Assembly (NCBI GenBank): GCA_016199745.1
Contig: JACQFZ010000050.1
Coordinates: 1-64,000 of the forward strand
Length of the DNA: 64,000 nt
Source: Gammaproteobacteria bacterium
Lineage (GTDB): Bacteria > Pseudomonadota > Gammaproteobacteria > Acidiferrobacterales > Sulfurifustaceae
Reading direction: 5' to 3'
Numbering within the stretch: the first letter of the stretch is position 1; the number at the start of each line of letters is the position of its first letter. Both the position numbers and the translations under genes were made by a program. The notes under the pieces are model-generated. The model saw only the letters and a list, made by a program, of their open reading frames with translations. It was not told where the DNA came from and made no database searches. Shown here piece after piece: positions 34,212 through 44,058 of the stretch.

Positions 34212-35480
34212 GTGTTCACTGATTTACGACAGCAATCGGCTCGTAGGAAGAAAAACCGAATCCGCGCCGCCTTCGTCGGCAGCTTCTGTTTGCTGCTGGC
34301 AGCTTGCGGCACCTTGTCGCACCGGGAGCTGGACGCTAACGACGAAGCGGCGATGCACTATGCTGGTGGCGACCTGCGCTCGGAAATCACATCGCTGGCG
34401 CAGCCGCTGGTCGAGCGCGGCGAAACGCCCGGTATCGTGGTTGGCGTGTTATCACCGGACGGTGCGATGCAGTTTTTTGGATACGGCGTTACCGATGAGG
34501 GCAGCGGTATCACCCCCAACGGCGATACGATTTTCGCCTTGGGCTCTCTGAGCAAAGGATTCTTGGGTGCGCTCGCGTCGACACTGGTGGCAGAACACGT
34601 GGTCTCGTGGGATGACACGCTGGCACAGTTGCTGCCGCCGGAACTGCCGCTCAGCGCCGATGCCAAGAAAATCAGCTTGTTGCAACTAGCCACGCACACC
34701 TCCGGCTTACCACGCCAACCGATGACGTTTCAGCAGTGTCGTTACTTCACGCAATTCCTATTTACCGGCAAAAATTTCTATCGCCATCTCGACGCCGATC
34801 AGGTGTTCAACTATCTCGCCGATTTTCAGGTCCCGAAAAAAATCGAGATCCAATATTCGAATATCGGTTACGGACTGCTGGGGTATGTTCTCGAACATCG
34901 CACCGGTGTGCCGTTAGCTACGCTGCTAAAGGAAAAAGTACTGGCGCCGCTAGGCCTGCAGAACACCGGCTATGTGCCGGAAGAATTACCCGGTTATACC
35001 ACTCGCGCCCACGGTCATGCCGGCGATCAACCGAAATTCATTGCGCGCGGTCGGCATGTTCCCGAATGGCAATTTACCGAATTGATGAAAGGTTCCGCTG
35101 GCGTGTATTCAAGCGCGAGAGATTTGCTGACGTTTGCCGCCGCCCATCTCGACGCCAACGGCACGCGGCCGAACCCGGCGCTAGTCGATGTGTTGCAAGT
35201 GCGAGTACCGCGACGCACGGAAGCGGCGGCGGTGGCGTGGATGGTCGACGAGATTCATGGGCAACATATTACATATCAGTTCGGTGTCGTTGCCGGTTAC
35301 ACCAGTTATATCGGCCTCGATATCGATCGGCATACCGCGGTCGTCGTGCTTCAGAACAGTTTCAACTGGACCGACCGCATCGGCCATAAATTGTTGGCGC
35401 GAATGGCGTACGCCTACGATCAAACGCTCGCTAAAAAATCCGCCGCTGCCGAGGACCATAGTGCGGCGAAGGCTCAATAA
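34212..35480 (+). CDS. lipoprotein serine hydrolase, class C beta-lactamase/esterase fold
   Basis: A 422-residue protein with a GTG start (GAGAGAGG upstream). The lipobox LLAAC places the lipidated Cys at 32. The catalytic S112-L-S-K115 and Y215-S-N217 match the S-x-x-K and Y-x-N motifs of the Pfam beta-lactamase family; the third KTG-like motif is not obvious. It may be a penicillin-binding-type DD-peptidase or an esterase and not a resistance enzyme. A two-component system lies convergently 40 bp downstream. Confidence 0.85.
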   Translation: MFTDLRQQSARRKKNRIRAAFVGSFCLLLAACGTLSHRELDANDEAAMHYAGGDLRSEITSLAQPLVERGETPGIVVGVLSPDGAMQFFGYGVTDEGSGITPNGDTIFALGSLSKGFLGALASTLVAEHVVSWDDTLAQLLPPELPLSADAKKISLLQLATHTSGLPRQPMTFQQCRYFTQFLFTGKNFYRHLDADQVFNYLADFQVPKKIEIQYSNIGYGLLGYVLEHRTGVPLATLLKEKVLAPLGLQNTGYVPEELPGYTTRAHGHAGDQPKFIARGRHVPEWQFTELMKGSAGVYSSARDLLTFAAAHLDANGTRPNPALVDVLQVRVPRRTEAAAVAWMVDEIHGQHITYQFGVVAGYTSYIGLDIDRHTAVVVLQNSFNWTDRIGHKLLARMAYAYDQTLAKKSAAAEDHSAAKAQ

Positions 35481-35519
35481 GCTGACCTGAGGAAACCGTG
35501 GACGCGGTTTACAACAACC

Positions 35520-36269
35520 TCACTTGTCGGCGACTGGTTCGGGATTGGAACTGCCGCCGCCGGTATCCAACTCGGACCGACCGTCGCGCAGTAGCTCCAA
35601 GCGATAACCGATGCCATACACCGATTGAATCTGCCAATCGTCGGCATGAAGTTGACGCAGCTTCGTCCGCAGGCGACTCACGTACATATCGACGGCGCGC
35701 GTCTCGATGTTCGGGCCAAAACCCCAAACATCCGCCATCAGTTGCTCGCGCAAGATCACCTGACCGACACGCGTCGCCAACTGCCAGGCGATGGCGAATT
35801 CTTTTTCGCTCGGCGACAACGAGCCGGTATGGGTTTTCAAGGTCTGCGACAGCTGAATCAAGGTAACGCTACCGACTTTCAGCAGGCTCTCGCGATCGGG
35901 CAACGCTTGCGTGCGTCGCATTACCGCGCGTACGCGCGCGAGCAATGTCAATTTCTGCACCGGTTTGACCAGATAGTCGTCGGCACCGGCGTCGAGAATG
36001 CGGACGATGTCCTCTTCGCGATCGTGTACCGTTTGAAAAATTACCGGCAGCGACGCGTGTCGCCGGCCGCGCACCCAACGCAATAAGTCGTCTCCGGGAA
36101 CGTCCGGCAAGTTCCAATCGAGGATCAGCAAGTCGGCCGGTTCAGCTTCGAGCGATTTGATTAAGCTGCGTCCGTCTTCGAGCGCCTCGACGCGATAGCC
36201 TTCACCCTTCATCCAATGCGTCAGCAATGCGCGCTGCGCACGATCGTCTTCGACGATTAATACCTTCAC
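35520..36269 (-). CDS. OmpR-family response regulator
   Basis: A 249-residue protein. The receiver domain has acidic Asp8/Asp9, phospho-acceptor Asp51 in LLILDWNLPD, Thr in FQTVHD and Lys in DDYLVKP. The C-terminal winged helix has LSPSEKEFAIAWQLA and RAVDMYVSRLRTKL. It is the partner of the histidine kinase encoded 12 bp upstream. OmpR-type regulators bind tandem 10-11 bp repeats, which makes it one candidate for the CTGTAAC elements 8-11 kb away, but nothing here proves that. Confidence 0.93.
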   Translation of the reverse strand: MKVLIVEDDRAQRALLTHWMKGEGYRVEALEDGRSLIKSLEAEPADLLILDWNLPDVPGDDLLRWVRGRRHASLPVIFQTVHDREEDIVRILDAGADDYLVKPVQKLTLLARVRAVMRRTQALPDRESLLKVGSVTLIQLSQTLKTHTGSLSPSEKEFAIAWQLATRVGQVILREQLMADVWGFGPNIETRAVDMYVSRLRTKLRQLHADDWQIQSVYGIGYRLELLRDGRSELDTGGGSSNPEPVADK

Positions 36270-36281
36270 GATCCCCCCTTC

Positions 36282-38627
36282 TTAGTCGGCCAAACTAAAT
36301 CCTTCGGCCAATACCGGCAACCGTACTTTGACTTCCGTACCGCGACCGGCGGCGCTATCGATCTGCAACGTGCCGCCGTGCTTCTCGACGACCACTTTAA
36401 CGAACGTCAGCCCAAGTCCGGTACCGCCGCTCTTACCCTCGCGCAATCGCTGATAAGGTTCGAACAAACGCGGCAATTCGTTGGCGGCGATACCGGTGCC
36501 GTAATCGCGCACATGGCACACCCAATCTCCGTGCTGGCGCTCGACCGCGACCCGGATCGTGCCACCCGGCGGGCTGAACTTGATGGCATTGTGTACGAGG
36601 TTGGCCAACATGCGACCGATTAGATTGTGATTGCCGCGCATGGCAGCGAGCTCGGGCAACTGTTGATCGATCCGCACGCGACGTTCACGCGCTAGCGGCC
36701 GCACGAGATCGATACCGGTTTCGGTCGCCTGCGTGAGATCCATGACGTCGAACTCGCGCGGATTGCTGGTCGTAGCATAAGCGAGCTGCAAAAACTCCTC
36801 AGCCAGCGACAGTGTGTGCCGAGCGTAGCGTTTGATCTCGTCGAAGCGTTCGTTGTCGTTGCTCTGCTCGGCGGCTTCGCTGCGCAGCTCGATGAGCGCG
36901 AGGATCGATGCCAACGGCGAGCGCATGTCGTGCGACAGAAAGCGCAGCAGCTCTTCGCGTTGCTCCTCGACCCGCCGCAGCGGTGAAATGTCGGCCAGAG
37001 CGACGATAGCGCCGACGCGGTTGGCGCGCTCGTCGGCAATCTGCCGACAAGCGAGCCAATAGTGCTCGCCGTGCGGACCGGTAAGCTCGCGCGAATGATC
37101 GGTTGTCCAATCTGCTTGCGCCAAGCCGGCACCATCAACACTGCTAAATTTATCGAGCAAGGATCCCAACTCGCGGCCACGGATGGCGTTCGCGTCAATG
37201 ACGCCAATGGCGCGAACCGCCGGCGTGTTGGCGAGCACGATGGCGCCGCGCGGATCGCTGACGATAACGCCGATCGGCAGGCCTTCGATAATGTCGCCGA
37301 TAAACTGCCGCGCCACCCGCAATTTCGCCGTCGCCTCCTGGATCGCCGCCAGTTGTTGATCGATCAACGCCGGCGGCTCATCGTCGTTGCCGGGCTGCCC
37401 GAGCTCCGACGCAAGCACACCCGGTTCCGACCGCATCCGATTGAGCTCGAGACCCACGAAACGATAGGTCGCTGCCAACCGGCGCCAGGCCCACAACGGA
37501 TAAGCAACGGCGATTGTGACGACGAAGCTCGCATGCGGCAGCCAAATGCCGCCGATGCGCAACAGCACCCAACTTAATAGCGATACCAAGCAAATTGCCG
37601 CCCAGGTAATGGCAAATGCGCCGCGATCCGGCAACGCCAGAAACGAAAGCAGCGTCAACAACACCAGTCCGACCGTGATCGATGCCGTCGCCGTCGCCGA
37701 AACGACCGTGGTCCAGCTTTGGTGCCGCAGCGTGTTGATCGCATTGGCGAACAGCTCCAGGCCCCACATCGTCCGCCCTTTCGGCCAGGAACCGGGTACC
37801 ACAACCGACGCATCGGCCAGGCTTGAACCGATCAACACGATCTTCTGATGGAATTGCACGGGCGCAATTTCGCCGTTGAGAATTTGCCGGGCCGAGTAGG
37901 TTTCGAAACTATCGTCGGCGCTGATGAAGCGCAGATACAGATGCTGGGTTTCGCGCCAACCACCGGCGGGATCCGACGGTGTCGGCACCGGCGGTAACTT
38001 GTCGGGCATGGCACCGTTGGCCACCTGCAGGACCGACAACACGACATGCGGCCACTCGATATCGCCATTAGTGATCATCAGCGGCAGACGTCGCGTCACA
38101 CCGTCCGGATGCGTTACTGCCTTGTCGTGACCGATGGCGGCGGCGAAATTGGCGAGCGTCGGCATCGGTAGACGAAAACCTCGGATCGTGTCGCGCTCAG
38201 TCCGCAGAAAGATCGGCAACACCACCTTGCCGTTGTGCCGGATCGCCGCCGATAAGCTCTCTTCGCCCCGATCGTGCAGATCCGATACCGGCATCGGCAC
38301 ATCGAGTAACACCGCCGCCGGTAGGCCAAGCGTCAAACGTTCGAGCAGCTCGGCACTATCCTCTTTGCTCCACATCCGCCGACTCAAGTCGCGCCGATCG
38401 AGCGTATCCGGCTCGATCGTAATCAGCACGACATCGTCCGGAACCGGCAATGTTTGGCGAGCGACGATCGAGTCGTACCAAAGCGCATCGAGCGGCGAAA
38501 GCGTTTCGTACGTGGCAAGAACGCCGGCGACGGTGCACAAGACTACTGCCAATAATATCCACTCGCGCCGCACCGACATCGGCACTGCCTGCAAACGTGC
38601 GGTTAACGAGGTTCGACGCGGGTTCAT
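36282..38627 (-). CDS. CHASE2-domain sensor histidine kinase
   Basis: A 781-residue protein. Transmembrane segment at about 24-43, extracytoplasmic CHASE2 domain to about 300, three hydrophobic segments near 305-385, a PAS-like domain (GDIIEGLPIGVIVSDPRGAI), HisKA with phospho-acceptor His566 in FLSHDMRSPLAS, and HATPase_c with N box LANLVHNAIKFSP, G1 DYGTGIA and G2 GGTGLGLTFVK. CHASE2 ligands are unknown. It forms an operon with the downstream regulator. Confidence 0.93.
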   Translation of the reverse strand: MNPRRTSLTARLQAVPMSVRREWILLAVVLCTVAGVLATYETLSPLDALWYDSIVARQTLPVPDDVVLITIEPDTLDRRDLSRRMWSKEDSAELLERLTLGLPAAVLLDVPMPVSDLHDRGEESLSAAIRHNGKVVLPIFLRTERDTIRGFRLPMPTLANFAAAIGHDKAVTHPDGVTRRLPLMITNGDIEWPHVVLSVLQVANGAMPDKLPPVPTPSDPAGGWRETQHLYLRFISADDSFETYSARQILNGEIAPVQFHQKIVLIGSSLADASVVVPGSWPKGRTMWGLELFANAINTLRHQSWTTVVSATATASITVGLVLLTLLSFLALPDRGAFAITWAAICLVSLLSWVLLRIGGIWLPHASFVVTIAVAYPLWAWRRLAATYRFVGLELNRMRSEPGVLASELGQPGNDDEPPALIDQQLAAIQEATAKLRVARQFIGDIIEGLPIGVIVSDPRGAIVLANTPAVRAIGVIDANAIRGRELGSLLDKFSSVDGAGLAQADWTTDHSRELTGPHGEHYWLACRQIADERANRVGAIVALADISPLRRVEEQREELLRFLSHDMRSPLASILALIELRSEAAEQSNDNERFDEIKRYARHTLSLAEEFLQLAYATTSNPREFDVMDLTQATETGIDLVRPLARERRVRIDQQLPELAAMRGNHNLIGRMLANLVHNAIKFSPPGGTIRVAVERQHGDWVCHVRDYGTGIAANELPRLFEPYQRLREGKSGGTGLGLTFVKVVVEKHGGTLQIDSAAGRGTEVKVRLPVLAEGFSLAD

Positions 38628-38888
38628 CCTGTAGCAGAATACCCGGAGTCTGATTCACGTGGCAGGGGTCCAGCCGTTTACTGGCGCCGCGTGATGGTTC
38701 GGCACCGTGGATTTAACGTTCGTGCCGACTAATTTTCTGCATCACCAGCGACGTGTCCTCGACTAACACCTTGATCAGCGATCTCACTTCGCGATGACAC
38801 AACAACGGCGCCGCCTGGCCCGATCACAACGACAGCAAGCCAGTCGGTATGTTTCCACGTGATTGGATCTCGTACATTGATAGTTAAC

Positions 38889-38912
38889 GTAGGGCGGACG
38901 GGTCCGCCCTAC
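38889..38912. repeat. GTAGGGCGGA palindrome, single unit
   Basis: GTAGGGCGGAC-GG-GTCCGCCCTAC, a perfect palindrome of the same family as 10519-10584, 11 bp after the GST stop codon. The rest of 38628-38888 shows no gene or RNA that I can support. Confidence 0.8.
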
Positions 38913-38923
38913 CTAACTAAGTG

Positions 38924-39532
38924 TTAATTTAGCAAGCCTTCCGCCTTCAGCGCTGCTCGCACCGCCGGTCGCGCTGCCACCCGCTTTAAGAAACTTTGCA
39001 GCTCCGTCAGGTCCGACAGATCGAGGCCGACGAATTTAGCCCAACCCGTGACCACGAACAGGTAAGCATCGGCAGCAGTGAAGCTATCGCCGGTCAAGTA
39101 CGACTTGCCGTGCAGTTGATTCGATATCCATTCGAACTTCTTGTGCAGCGCTGCCGTTAGGATCGCTTTGTTCGGTGCATCGACGTCCGGGTTGAACAGC
39201 GGCGCGTAGCCTTTGTGCAGCTCGGTGGTGATGAAGTTTTGCCATTCCATGACACGGTAACGCGCCATGCTGCCGGCCGCCGGCATTAGATGGTGGTTGC
39301 CGGCGTTGTCGCTGATGTATTGAGCGATAATCGCGCCTTCGCTTAAGCGCTCGCCGTTATCCAGCTCGAGCAACGGCGTCTGCCCCTTTGAATTGATCGT
39401 GTAATAATCCACGCCGTGCTCAGTCTTGTGCGTGTTGGTGTCGACCCGTTCCAGTGAAAACGGCAGCTCGGCTTCGCGCAGGATGATGTGCGGGGCAAGC
39501 GAACACAGGCCGGGGGTGTAATAAAGCTTCAT
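38924..39532 (-). CDS. glutathione S-transferase, beta class (GstA-like)
   Basis: A 202-residue protein with N-terminal thioredoxin fold MKLYYTPGLCSLAPHI (Cys10 as in beta-class GST), SKGQTPLLELDNGERLSEG for glutathione binding, and a C-terminal helical domain with the N-capping motif SFTAADAYLFV. It conjugates or reduces electrophiles with glutathione. AGGAG lies upstream of the ATG. The divergent LysR regulator suggests local control. Confidence 0.92.
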   Translation of the reverse strand: MKLYYTPGLCSLAPHIILREAELPFSLERVDTNTHKTEHGVDYYTINSKGQTPLLELDNGERLSEGAIIAQYISDNAGNHHLMPAAGSMARYRVMEWQNFITTELHKGYAPLFNPDVDAPNKAILTAALHKKFEWISNQLHGKSYLTGDSFTAADAYLFVVTGWAKFVGLDLSDLTELQSFLKRVAARPAVRAALKAEGLLN

Positions 39533-39683
39533 CGATAGACTCCTCTAATTTTTTGAAAGGTGCTTTCCACCGCTGTCCGACAAAGCGGCACAGATAGGTG
39601 GGATGTGGTGTAGGCTATTTGTGATCAGTCGATGGATAAACCGCCGGCGGATCACATTTCCTAATACACGGTGTAACGAATCG

Positions 39684-40604
39684 ATGACCCGACAATTCGA
39701 CGATGTCTTGATTGGCAGCATCGAGCTCTTTTGTTTGGCAGCAGAACTGGGCAGCTTTACCGACGCCGCGGCGGCCGCCGGCGTAACGCCGGCGGCCTTG
39801 AGTCGATCGGTATCGCGCTTAGAAACGAGGCTGGGTGTACGACTGTTCGTGCGCACGACTCGACAAATTCGCTTGACCAACGGTGGCCAGGTGTACTTCG
39901 AGCAGTGCCGGCAGGCGCTCACGCAGCTGGCAGACGCCGAGCGCGCCGTTACCGGTCAACAAGTGGCGCCATCGGGCACGCTACGCATCAGCATGCCGAC
40001 GACCTATGGTCACTATCGCGTGCTGCCGTTACTGCCGACGTTCCGCGAACGTTATCCGGCGGTCGATGTCGAGGTACATCTCAGTAACCGTAATATCGAT
40101 TTCGTCGCCGAAGGCTACGATCTTGCGATCCGCGCCCGCACGCCGACCGAATCGAATTTGATCGCACGGAAACTGGAAGACGCCGAATTGGCAGTAATCG
40201 CCACGCCGGCCTATCTCGACCGTGCCGGCATGCCGACGTCGATCGACGCGCTGCGCGATCACACTTGCATACAGTTCGTGTTACCGAGCAGCGGCCGGCA
40301 GATTGCTTGGCTATTCCGCCAGGACGGCAACGATGTGGAGGTGGCGACGGAGGGAGGTTATTGCTGTTCGGAGGACATACTGGGATGCATAACGTTAGCG
40401 CGTAACGGCGCCGGGCTGTTCCAGACGTATCGGTTCATCGTCGAGCAAGACTTACGCGGCGGCACCCTGATCGAAGTACTGCAGCCCTTCGGCGGCCGAT
40501 CACGCCCGTTTTCGCTGCTTTATCCCCATGGCCGACATGTCCCCTTACGGGTCCGCGCATTTGTCGATTTTCTGCTGGTGGCGGTCGGCGAACATCGGTC
40601 CTAA
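39684..40604 (+). CDS. LysR-family transcriptional regulator
   Basis: About 306 residues from ATG 39684. The N-terminal winged helix has FCLAAELGSFTDAAAAAGVT and SRSVSRLETRLGVRLFVRTT, followed by a periplasmic-binding-like effector domain. The frame is open from 39603, but the extra 27 residues lie in the promoter region. It is transcribed divergently from the GST gene and is its likely regulator. The effector is unknown. Confidence 0.9.
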   Translation: MTRQFDDVLIGSIELFCLAAELGSFTDAAAAAGVTPAALSRSVSRLETRLGVRLFVRTTRQIRLTNGGQVYFEQCRQALTQLADAERAVTGQQVAPSGTLRISMPTTYGHYRVLPLLPTFRERYPAVDVEVHLSNRNIDFVAEGYDLAIRARTPTESNLIARKLEDAELAVIATPAYLDRAGMPTSIDALRDHTCIQFVLPSSGRQIAWLFRQDGNDVEVATEGGYCCSEDILGCITLARNGAGLFQTYRFIVEQDLRGGTLIEVLQPFGGRSRPFSLLYPHGRHVPLRVRAFVDFLLVAVGEHRS

Positions 40605-40686
40605 AGCACCCTTATTGCGCTTAAACCGCCAATACCTGTAAAGCGGAGTACAATCGAGCCAACTTCTATCATCGTCGAGAAAGACA

Positions 40687-40836
40687 TTGGCCAAACCCAA
40701 CTATCAATTCGCAAAACGCCAGAAAGAACTCGCTAAGAAAAAGAAACAAGAAGAAAAACAAAAGCGCAAATCGCTCAAAAACGACGCCGAGCCGGTAATA
40801 GACGGCGCGCCTCCTACCGATGTCACCCCGAAGTAA
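40687..40836 (+). CDS. small Lys-rich conserved protein (49 residues, TTG start)
   Basis: From a TTG at 40687 the frame reads [21 protein letters not shown], then [13 protein letters not shown], and an acidic/Pro tail ending DVTPK with TAA at 40834. Very similar 45-60 residue Lys-rich proteins starting MAKPNYQF are widely annotated as hypothetical in Proteobacteria. GAGAAAG lies 5 nt before the start. The charged helix suggests nucleic-acid or ribosome contact, but the function is not known. yaiI begins 14 bp later. Confidence 0.7.
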   Translation: MAKPNYQFAKRQKELAKKKKQEEKQKRKSLKNDAEPVIDGAPPTDVTPK

Positions 40837-40850
40837 GAAACAACCAACGC

Positions 40851-41300
40851 ATGCAGATATGGGTAGATGCCGACGCCTGTCCGATCGTTATTAAGGAAAT
40901 TTTGTTTCGGGCGGTGGAACGGGTTGGCATCAAGTTGACCCTGGTAGCCAACCAACCTCTGCAAGTGCCGCCGTCGCGTTATGTAACGGCGATGCAAGTG
41001 CCGGCCGGGCTCGACGCGGCAGATCGGCGTATCGTCGAGCGGGTCGAGCCGGGAGATTTAGTAGTTACCGCCGATATTCCACTGGCCGCCGACGTGGTCG
41101 CGAAAGGCGCGCTGGCGTTGAATCCGCGCGGCGAACTGTACACGGTCGACAATATTCGCGAGCGTTTAGGTGTACGCAATCGTATGGACGAGTTGCGCGG
41201 TATGGGCATCACGACCGGTGGCCCTGCGCCCCTCAACAAAAGCGATCGGCAGGCGTTTGCGAATGCGTTGGATAAAATCTTGGTGCGGCACAAGAGCTGA
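40851..41300 (+). CDS. yaiI: YaiI/YqxD family protein (DUF188, PIN-like)
   Basis: A 149-residue protein with the family start [18 protein letters not shown] and [20 protein letters not shown], whose aspartates resemble a PIN-nuclease acidic cluster. The C-terminal part has [16 protein letters not shown] and [18 protein letters not shown]. The biological role is unknown in the literature I know. It is probably co-transcribed with the small upstream gene. Confidence 0.92.
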   Translation: MQIWVDADACPIVIKEILFRAVERVGIKLTLVANQPLQVPPSRYVTAMQVPAGLDAADRRIVERVEPGDLVVTADIPLAADVVAKGALALNPRGELYTVDNIRERLGVRNRMDELRGMGITTGGPAPLNKSDRQAFANALDKILVRHKS

Positions 41301-41349
41301 TACTAGTGGACCTGACCGACTGAAGCTCTTCCCCTCCCCACGAACCATT

Positions 41350-41450
41350 CCCTCTCCCCCGAATTTTTCGGGGGAGAGGGGGACGTTTCTACAGAGGCGC
41401 GGTTCCACGCGCCCCTCTCCCTAACCCTCTCCCCGCAAGCGGGGAGAGGG
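41350..41450. repeat. two CCCTCTCC hairpins after yaiI (dispersed family copies 2 and 3)
   Basis: Hairpin one: arms of 14 bp at 41350-41363 and 41367-41380 with a TTT loop. Hairpin two: CCCTCTCCCCGC at 41425-41436 with GCGGGGAGAGGG at 41439-41450. They lie between the convergent genes yaiI and choX. Confidence 0.75.
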
Positions 41451-41475
41451 AATATTTAGAGTAGTACCCTGTCCC

Positions 41476-42426
41476 TTAATTTATTCCCAATACCCGCTTC
41501 ACCGCCGGCAACCCGTCTGCACCATCGCGCGTTTGCACGCCCGCCAACCAGGCGTCTAACAACGCCGGACGATCCTTCAAGTGGCGCATGGCCGACTTCT
41601 TGGCATCGACTTTATTCTCTAGCACGTCGGTAATGATCTGATTTTCCAAATCGACGTTGAACGCTAACTGGCGGAACAAGCGACCGACATTCGGGCATTG
41701 CGCCTCGTAGCCTTTGCGCATCACGGTATTGACGGAGGCGGCACCGTAGTTCGCACCGAAGTAGGCATCACCGCCGGCGAGGTAGGTGATCTTAAATTTC
41801 GTGTTCATGAGATGCGGCTCCCAGCCGAGAAACACGATCCATTCCTTGTGGCGGGTCTTGCGCGTGACTTGCGTCAGCATGCCCTGCTCGCTTGACGCCA
41901 CCAATGTCCAACCGTCGAGCCCGAACTCTTTCGCCTTCAGCATGCGTTCGATATTTTGATTGGCCGGCGCGCCCGATTCGATGCCGTAGATCTTGTGATC
42001 AAACTTGTCGGCGAACTTGGCGAGATCGGCAAAACTCTTCACACCGGCATCGGCGACATAGCTCGGCACGGCGAGCGTGAACTTGACGTTCTCCAGGTTC
42101 GTGCGCAGCAACTCAATCGATCCCTCTTTGATCTTAGGCTCGACCATCGCCTGCTGCGCCGGCATCCAATTGCCGAGAAATACGTCGGTCTGCCCTTTTG
42201 TCAAACCTTGATAGGTCACCGGTACGGCGATGCGATCGACATGCTGCTCGTAACCGAGCGCGCCGAGCAACACCTCGGCAACCGCGTTGGTGGCAGTGAT
42301 GTCGGTCCAGCCAGGATCGGCCATACGTACCTGCTTGCAGGAATCGGCTTCAGCAGCGAATGCGGTCACCGACATTGCACTGATCGCCACCCACGTCGAT
42401 ACCGCCAACAACGACTTCGTCAACAT
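41476..42426 (-). CDS. choline/betaine ABC transporter substrate-binding protein (ChoX-like)
   Basis: About 316 residues from the ATG at 42426 (AGAGGA ribosome site). It has a signal peptide ending AFAAEADS, then VRMADPGWTDITATNAVAE, GQTDVFLGNWMPAQ and EWIVFLGWEPHLMN, with the aromatic residues expected for a quaternary-ammonium box (OpuAC/ProX type). It captures choline in the periplasm. It lies 18 bp downstream of choline-sulfatase. No permease or ATPase partner is nearby, so the importer must be completed elsewhere. Confidence 0.88.
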   Translation of the reverse strand: MLTKSLLAVSTWVAISAMSVTAFAAEADSCKQVRMADPGWTDITATNAVAEVLLGALGYEQHVDRIAVPVTYQGLTKGQTDVFLGNWMPAQQAMVEPKIKEGSIELLRTNLENVKFTLAVPSYVADAGVKSFADLAKFADKFDHKIYGIESGAPANQNIERMLKAKEFGLDGWTLVASSEQGMLTQVTRKTRHKEWIVFLGWEPHLMNTKFKITYLAGGDAYFGANYGAASVNTVMRKGYEAQCPNVGRLFRQLAFNVDLENQIITDVLENKVDAKKSAMRHLKDRPALLDAWLAGVQTRDGADGLPAVKRVLGIN

Positions 42427-42443
42427 AGTTATGTCCTCTGGGT

Positions 42444-43964
42444 TTACTTGCTGGAAATTCGCGGAAAACGCGCCATCGCTTCGAGCGTGTCGAGATCGAT
42501 GTGGTTGCGCATGTAACGTTGGCTGGCGTCCTGCAGCGGTTGATGGTCCCACGACTTGCGCGTGCCGACGTTCTGCGCGGCAAAGTGAAAATGTCGACGC
42601 CGCTGGCTGGCGATCACCTGTTCACGCAAACGCGACAGGTCCCATCGTGTCGCCACTTCTTTGCGGAACTCCTCGATGACGGCAGCGGCGGACGGCTGCG
42701 GCGCCAGATTGTTCAACTCGTCGGGATCATTCACCAAGTCGTAGAGCTGATCCGGATCGACCGGTGAATGCACGAACTTATAACGACCGGTACGCATCAT
42801 GATGATCGGCGCCAACGCCCCTTCCGCCAAATATTCGCCGATCACCTCGTCATGGCCGTTTCTTCCTTGTAAATGCGACAACAAACTGCGGCCGTCGATT
42901 GACTCGGGATACACCGGTTTGGTCGACGCCAAATCCACCAACGTCGGCAAAATGTCGACCAACGACACCGACGCGGCGATGCGCCGCGGTTTGAAGCGAT
43001 CGGGTGCATGCACAATCAACGGTACGCGCGTCGCGCCTTCGAAGAAGTTCATCTTGTACCAAAGTCCGCGTTCACCCAGCATGTCGCCGTGATCGGCGAG
43101 CACGATAATCACCGTGTCTTGCGCCAACCCCGCCTGTGCCAACGTCTTGCGAACGCGACCGATTTGCTCGTCGACGAACGATACGGCGCCGTAGTAAGCA
43201 CGGCGCGCATTGCGGATCTGCTGCTCGGTGATTGGCGTACGATCCATGTCGCAAACATGCCGCAACCGTTGCGAATGCGGATCGAGTTGCTCGGGCGCAA
43301 GCCGCACGCGCGGCATGTCGATTTCGTCGTCGCGATACAGATTCCAGTACGATTCCGAGATCGCGTACGGATCGTGCGGATGCGTCATCGACACCAGCAT
43401 ACAAAACGGACGCTGGTCGTCGTCGCGGGCGATGTCGAACAGCTTCTGTTGCGCGGCGAATACCACTTCTTCGTCGAAATCGAGCTGGTTGGTGCGCACG
43501 CACGGCCCGGCCTCGGTCACCGAGCTCATGTTGTGATACCAGCTCGGTCGTTCCTTAAACCGTTCCCAATCCGGCGTCCAACCGAAATCGGCCGGATAGA
43601 TGTCGGTGGTCAGCCGCTCTTCGAAGCCGTGCAACTGATCGGCACCGCAAAAATGCATCTTGCCGGAGAGAATCGTGCGGTAACCGGCGTGACGCAGGTA
43701 ATGTCCAAACGTCAACACCTCCGACGGAAACTCGGCGGCGTTGTCGTAGGCGCCGATCGCCGACGGCAACTTGCCCGACATGAACACATAGCGCGACGGT
43801 GAGCACAGCGGGCTGTTGCAATACGCCGAGTCGAACACAACGCCGTCCTTTGCCAAGGCGTCGATATTCGGCGTCTTACTGACCTTGTTACCATAGGTCC
43901 GCAACGCTCCCGGCGTCAGCTGGTCGGCCATCAGAATAAGAATGTTAGGTTGGTGTTTGCTCAT
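42444..43964 (-). CDS. betC: choline-sulfatase
   Basis: About 506 residues from ATG 43964. Type I sulfatase signature with Cys54 in LCSPSRYVFMSGK (the cysteine is converted to formylglycine), metal-site residues ILMADQ, HPHDPY and LADHGDMLGE, and a C-terminal extension typical of BetC. It hydrolyses choline-O-sulfate to choline and sulfate in the cytoplasm. It sits between choX and a divergent LysR gene, the usual bet-sulfate layout. The frame also opens at a TTG at 43979. Confidence 0.93.
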   Translation of the reverse strand: MSKHQPNILILMADQLTPGALRTYGNKVSKTPNIDALAKDGVVFDSAYCNSPLCSPSRYVFMSGKLPSAIGAYDNAAEFPSEVLTFGHYLRHAGYRTILSGKMHFCGADQLHGFEERLTTDIYPADFGWTPDWERFKERPSWYHNMSSVTEAGPCVRTNQLDFDEEVVFAAQQKLFDIARDDDQRPFCMLVSMTHPHDPYAISESYWNLYRDDEIDMPRVRLAPEQLDPHSQRLRHVCDMDRTPITEQQIRNARRAYYGAVSFVDEQIGRVRKTLAQAGLAQDTVIIVLADHGDMLGERGLWYKMNFFEGATRVPLIVHAPDRFKPRRIAASVSLVDILPTLVDLASTKPVYPESIDGRSLLSHLQGRNGHDEVIGEYLAEGALAPIIMMRTGRYKFVHSPVDPDQLYDLVNDPDELNNLAPQPSAAAVIEEFRKEVATRWDLSRLREQVIASQRRRHFHFAAQNVGTRKSWDHQPLQDASQRYMRNHIDLDTLEAMARFPRISSK

Positions 43965-44058
43965 GTATTGATTGTTCAAGGGTTACGTGGCCACTATCAT
44001 CACCTCCTAGAAAACGGTGTGAAGACGATCTTTCTTCATGCCCCGATAAGGACCTGTT

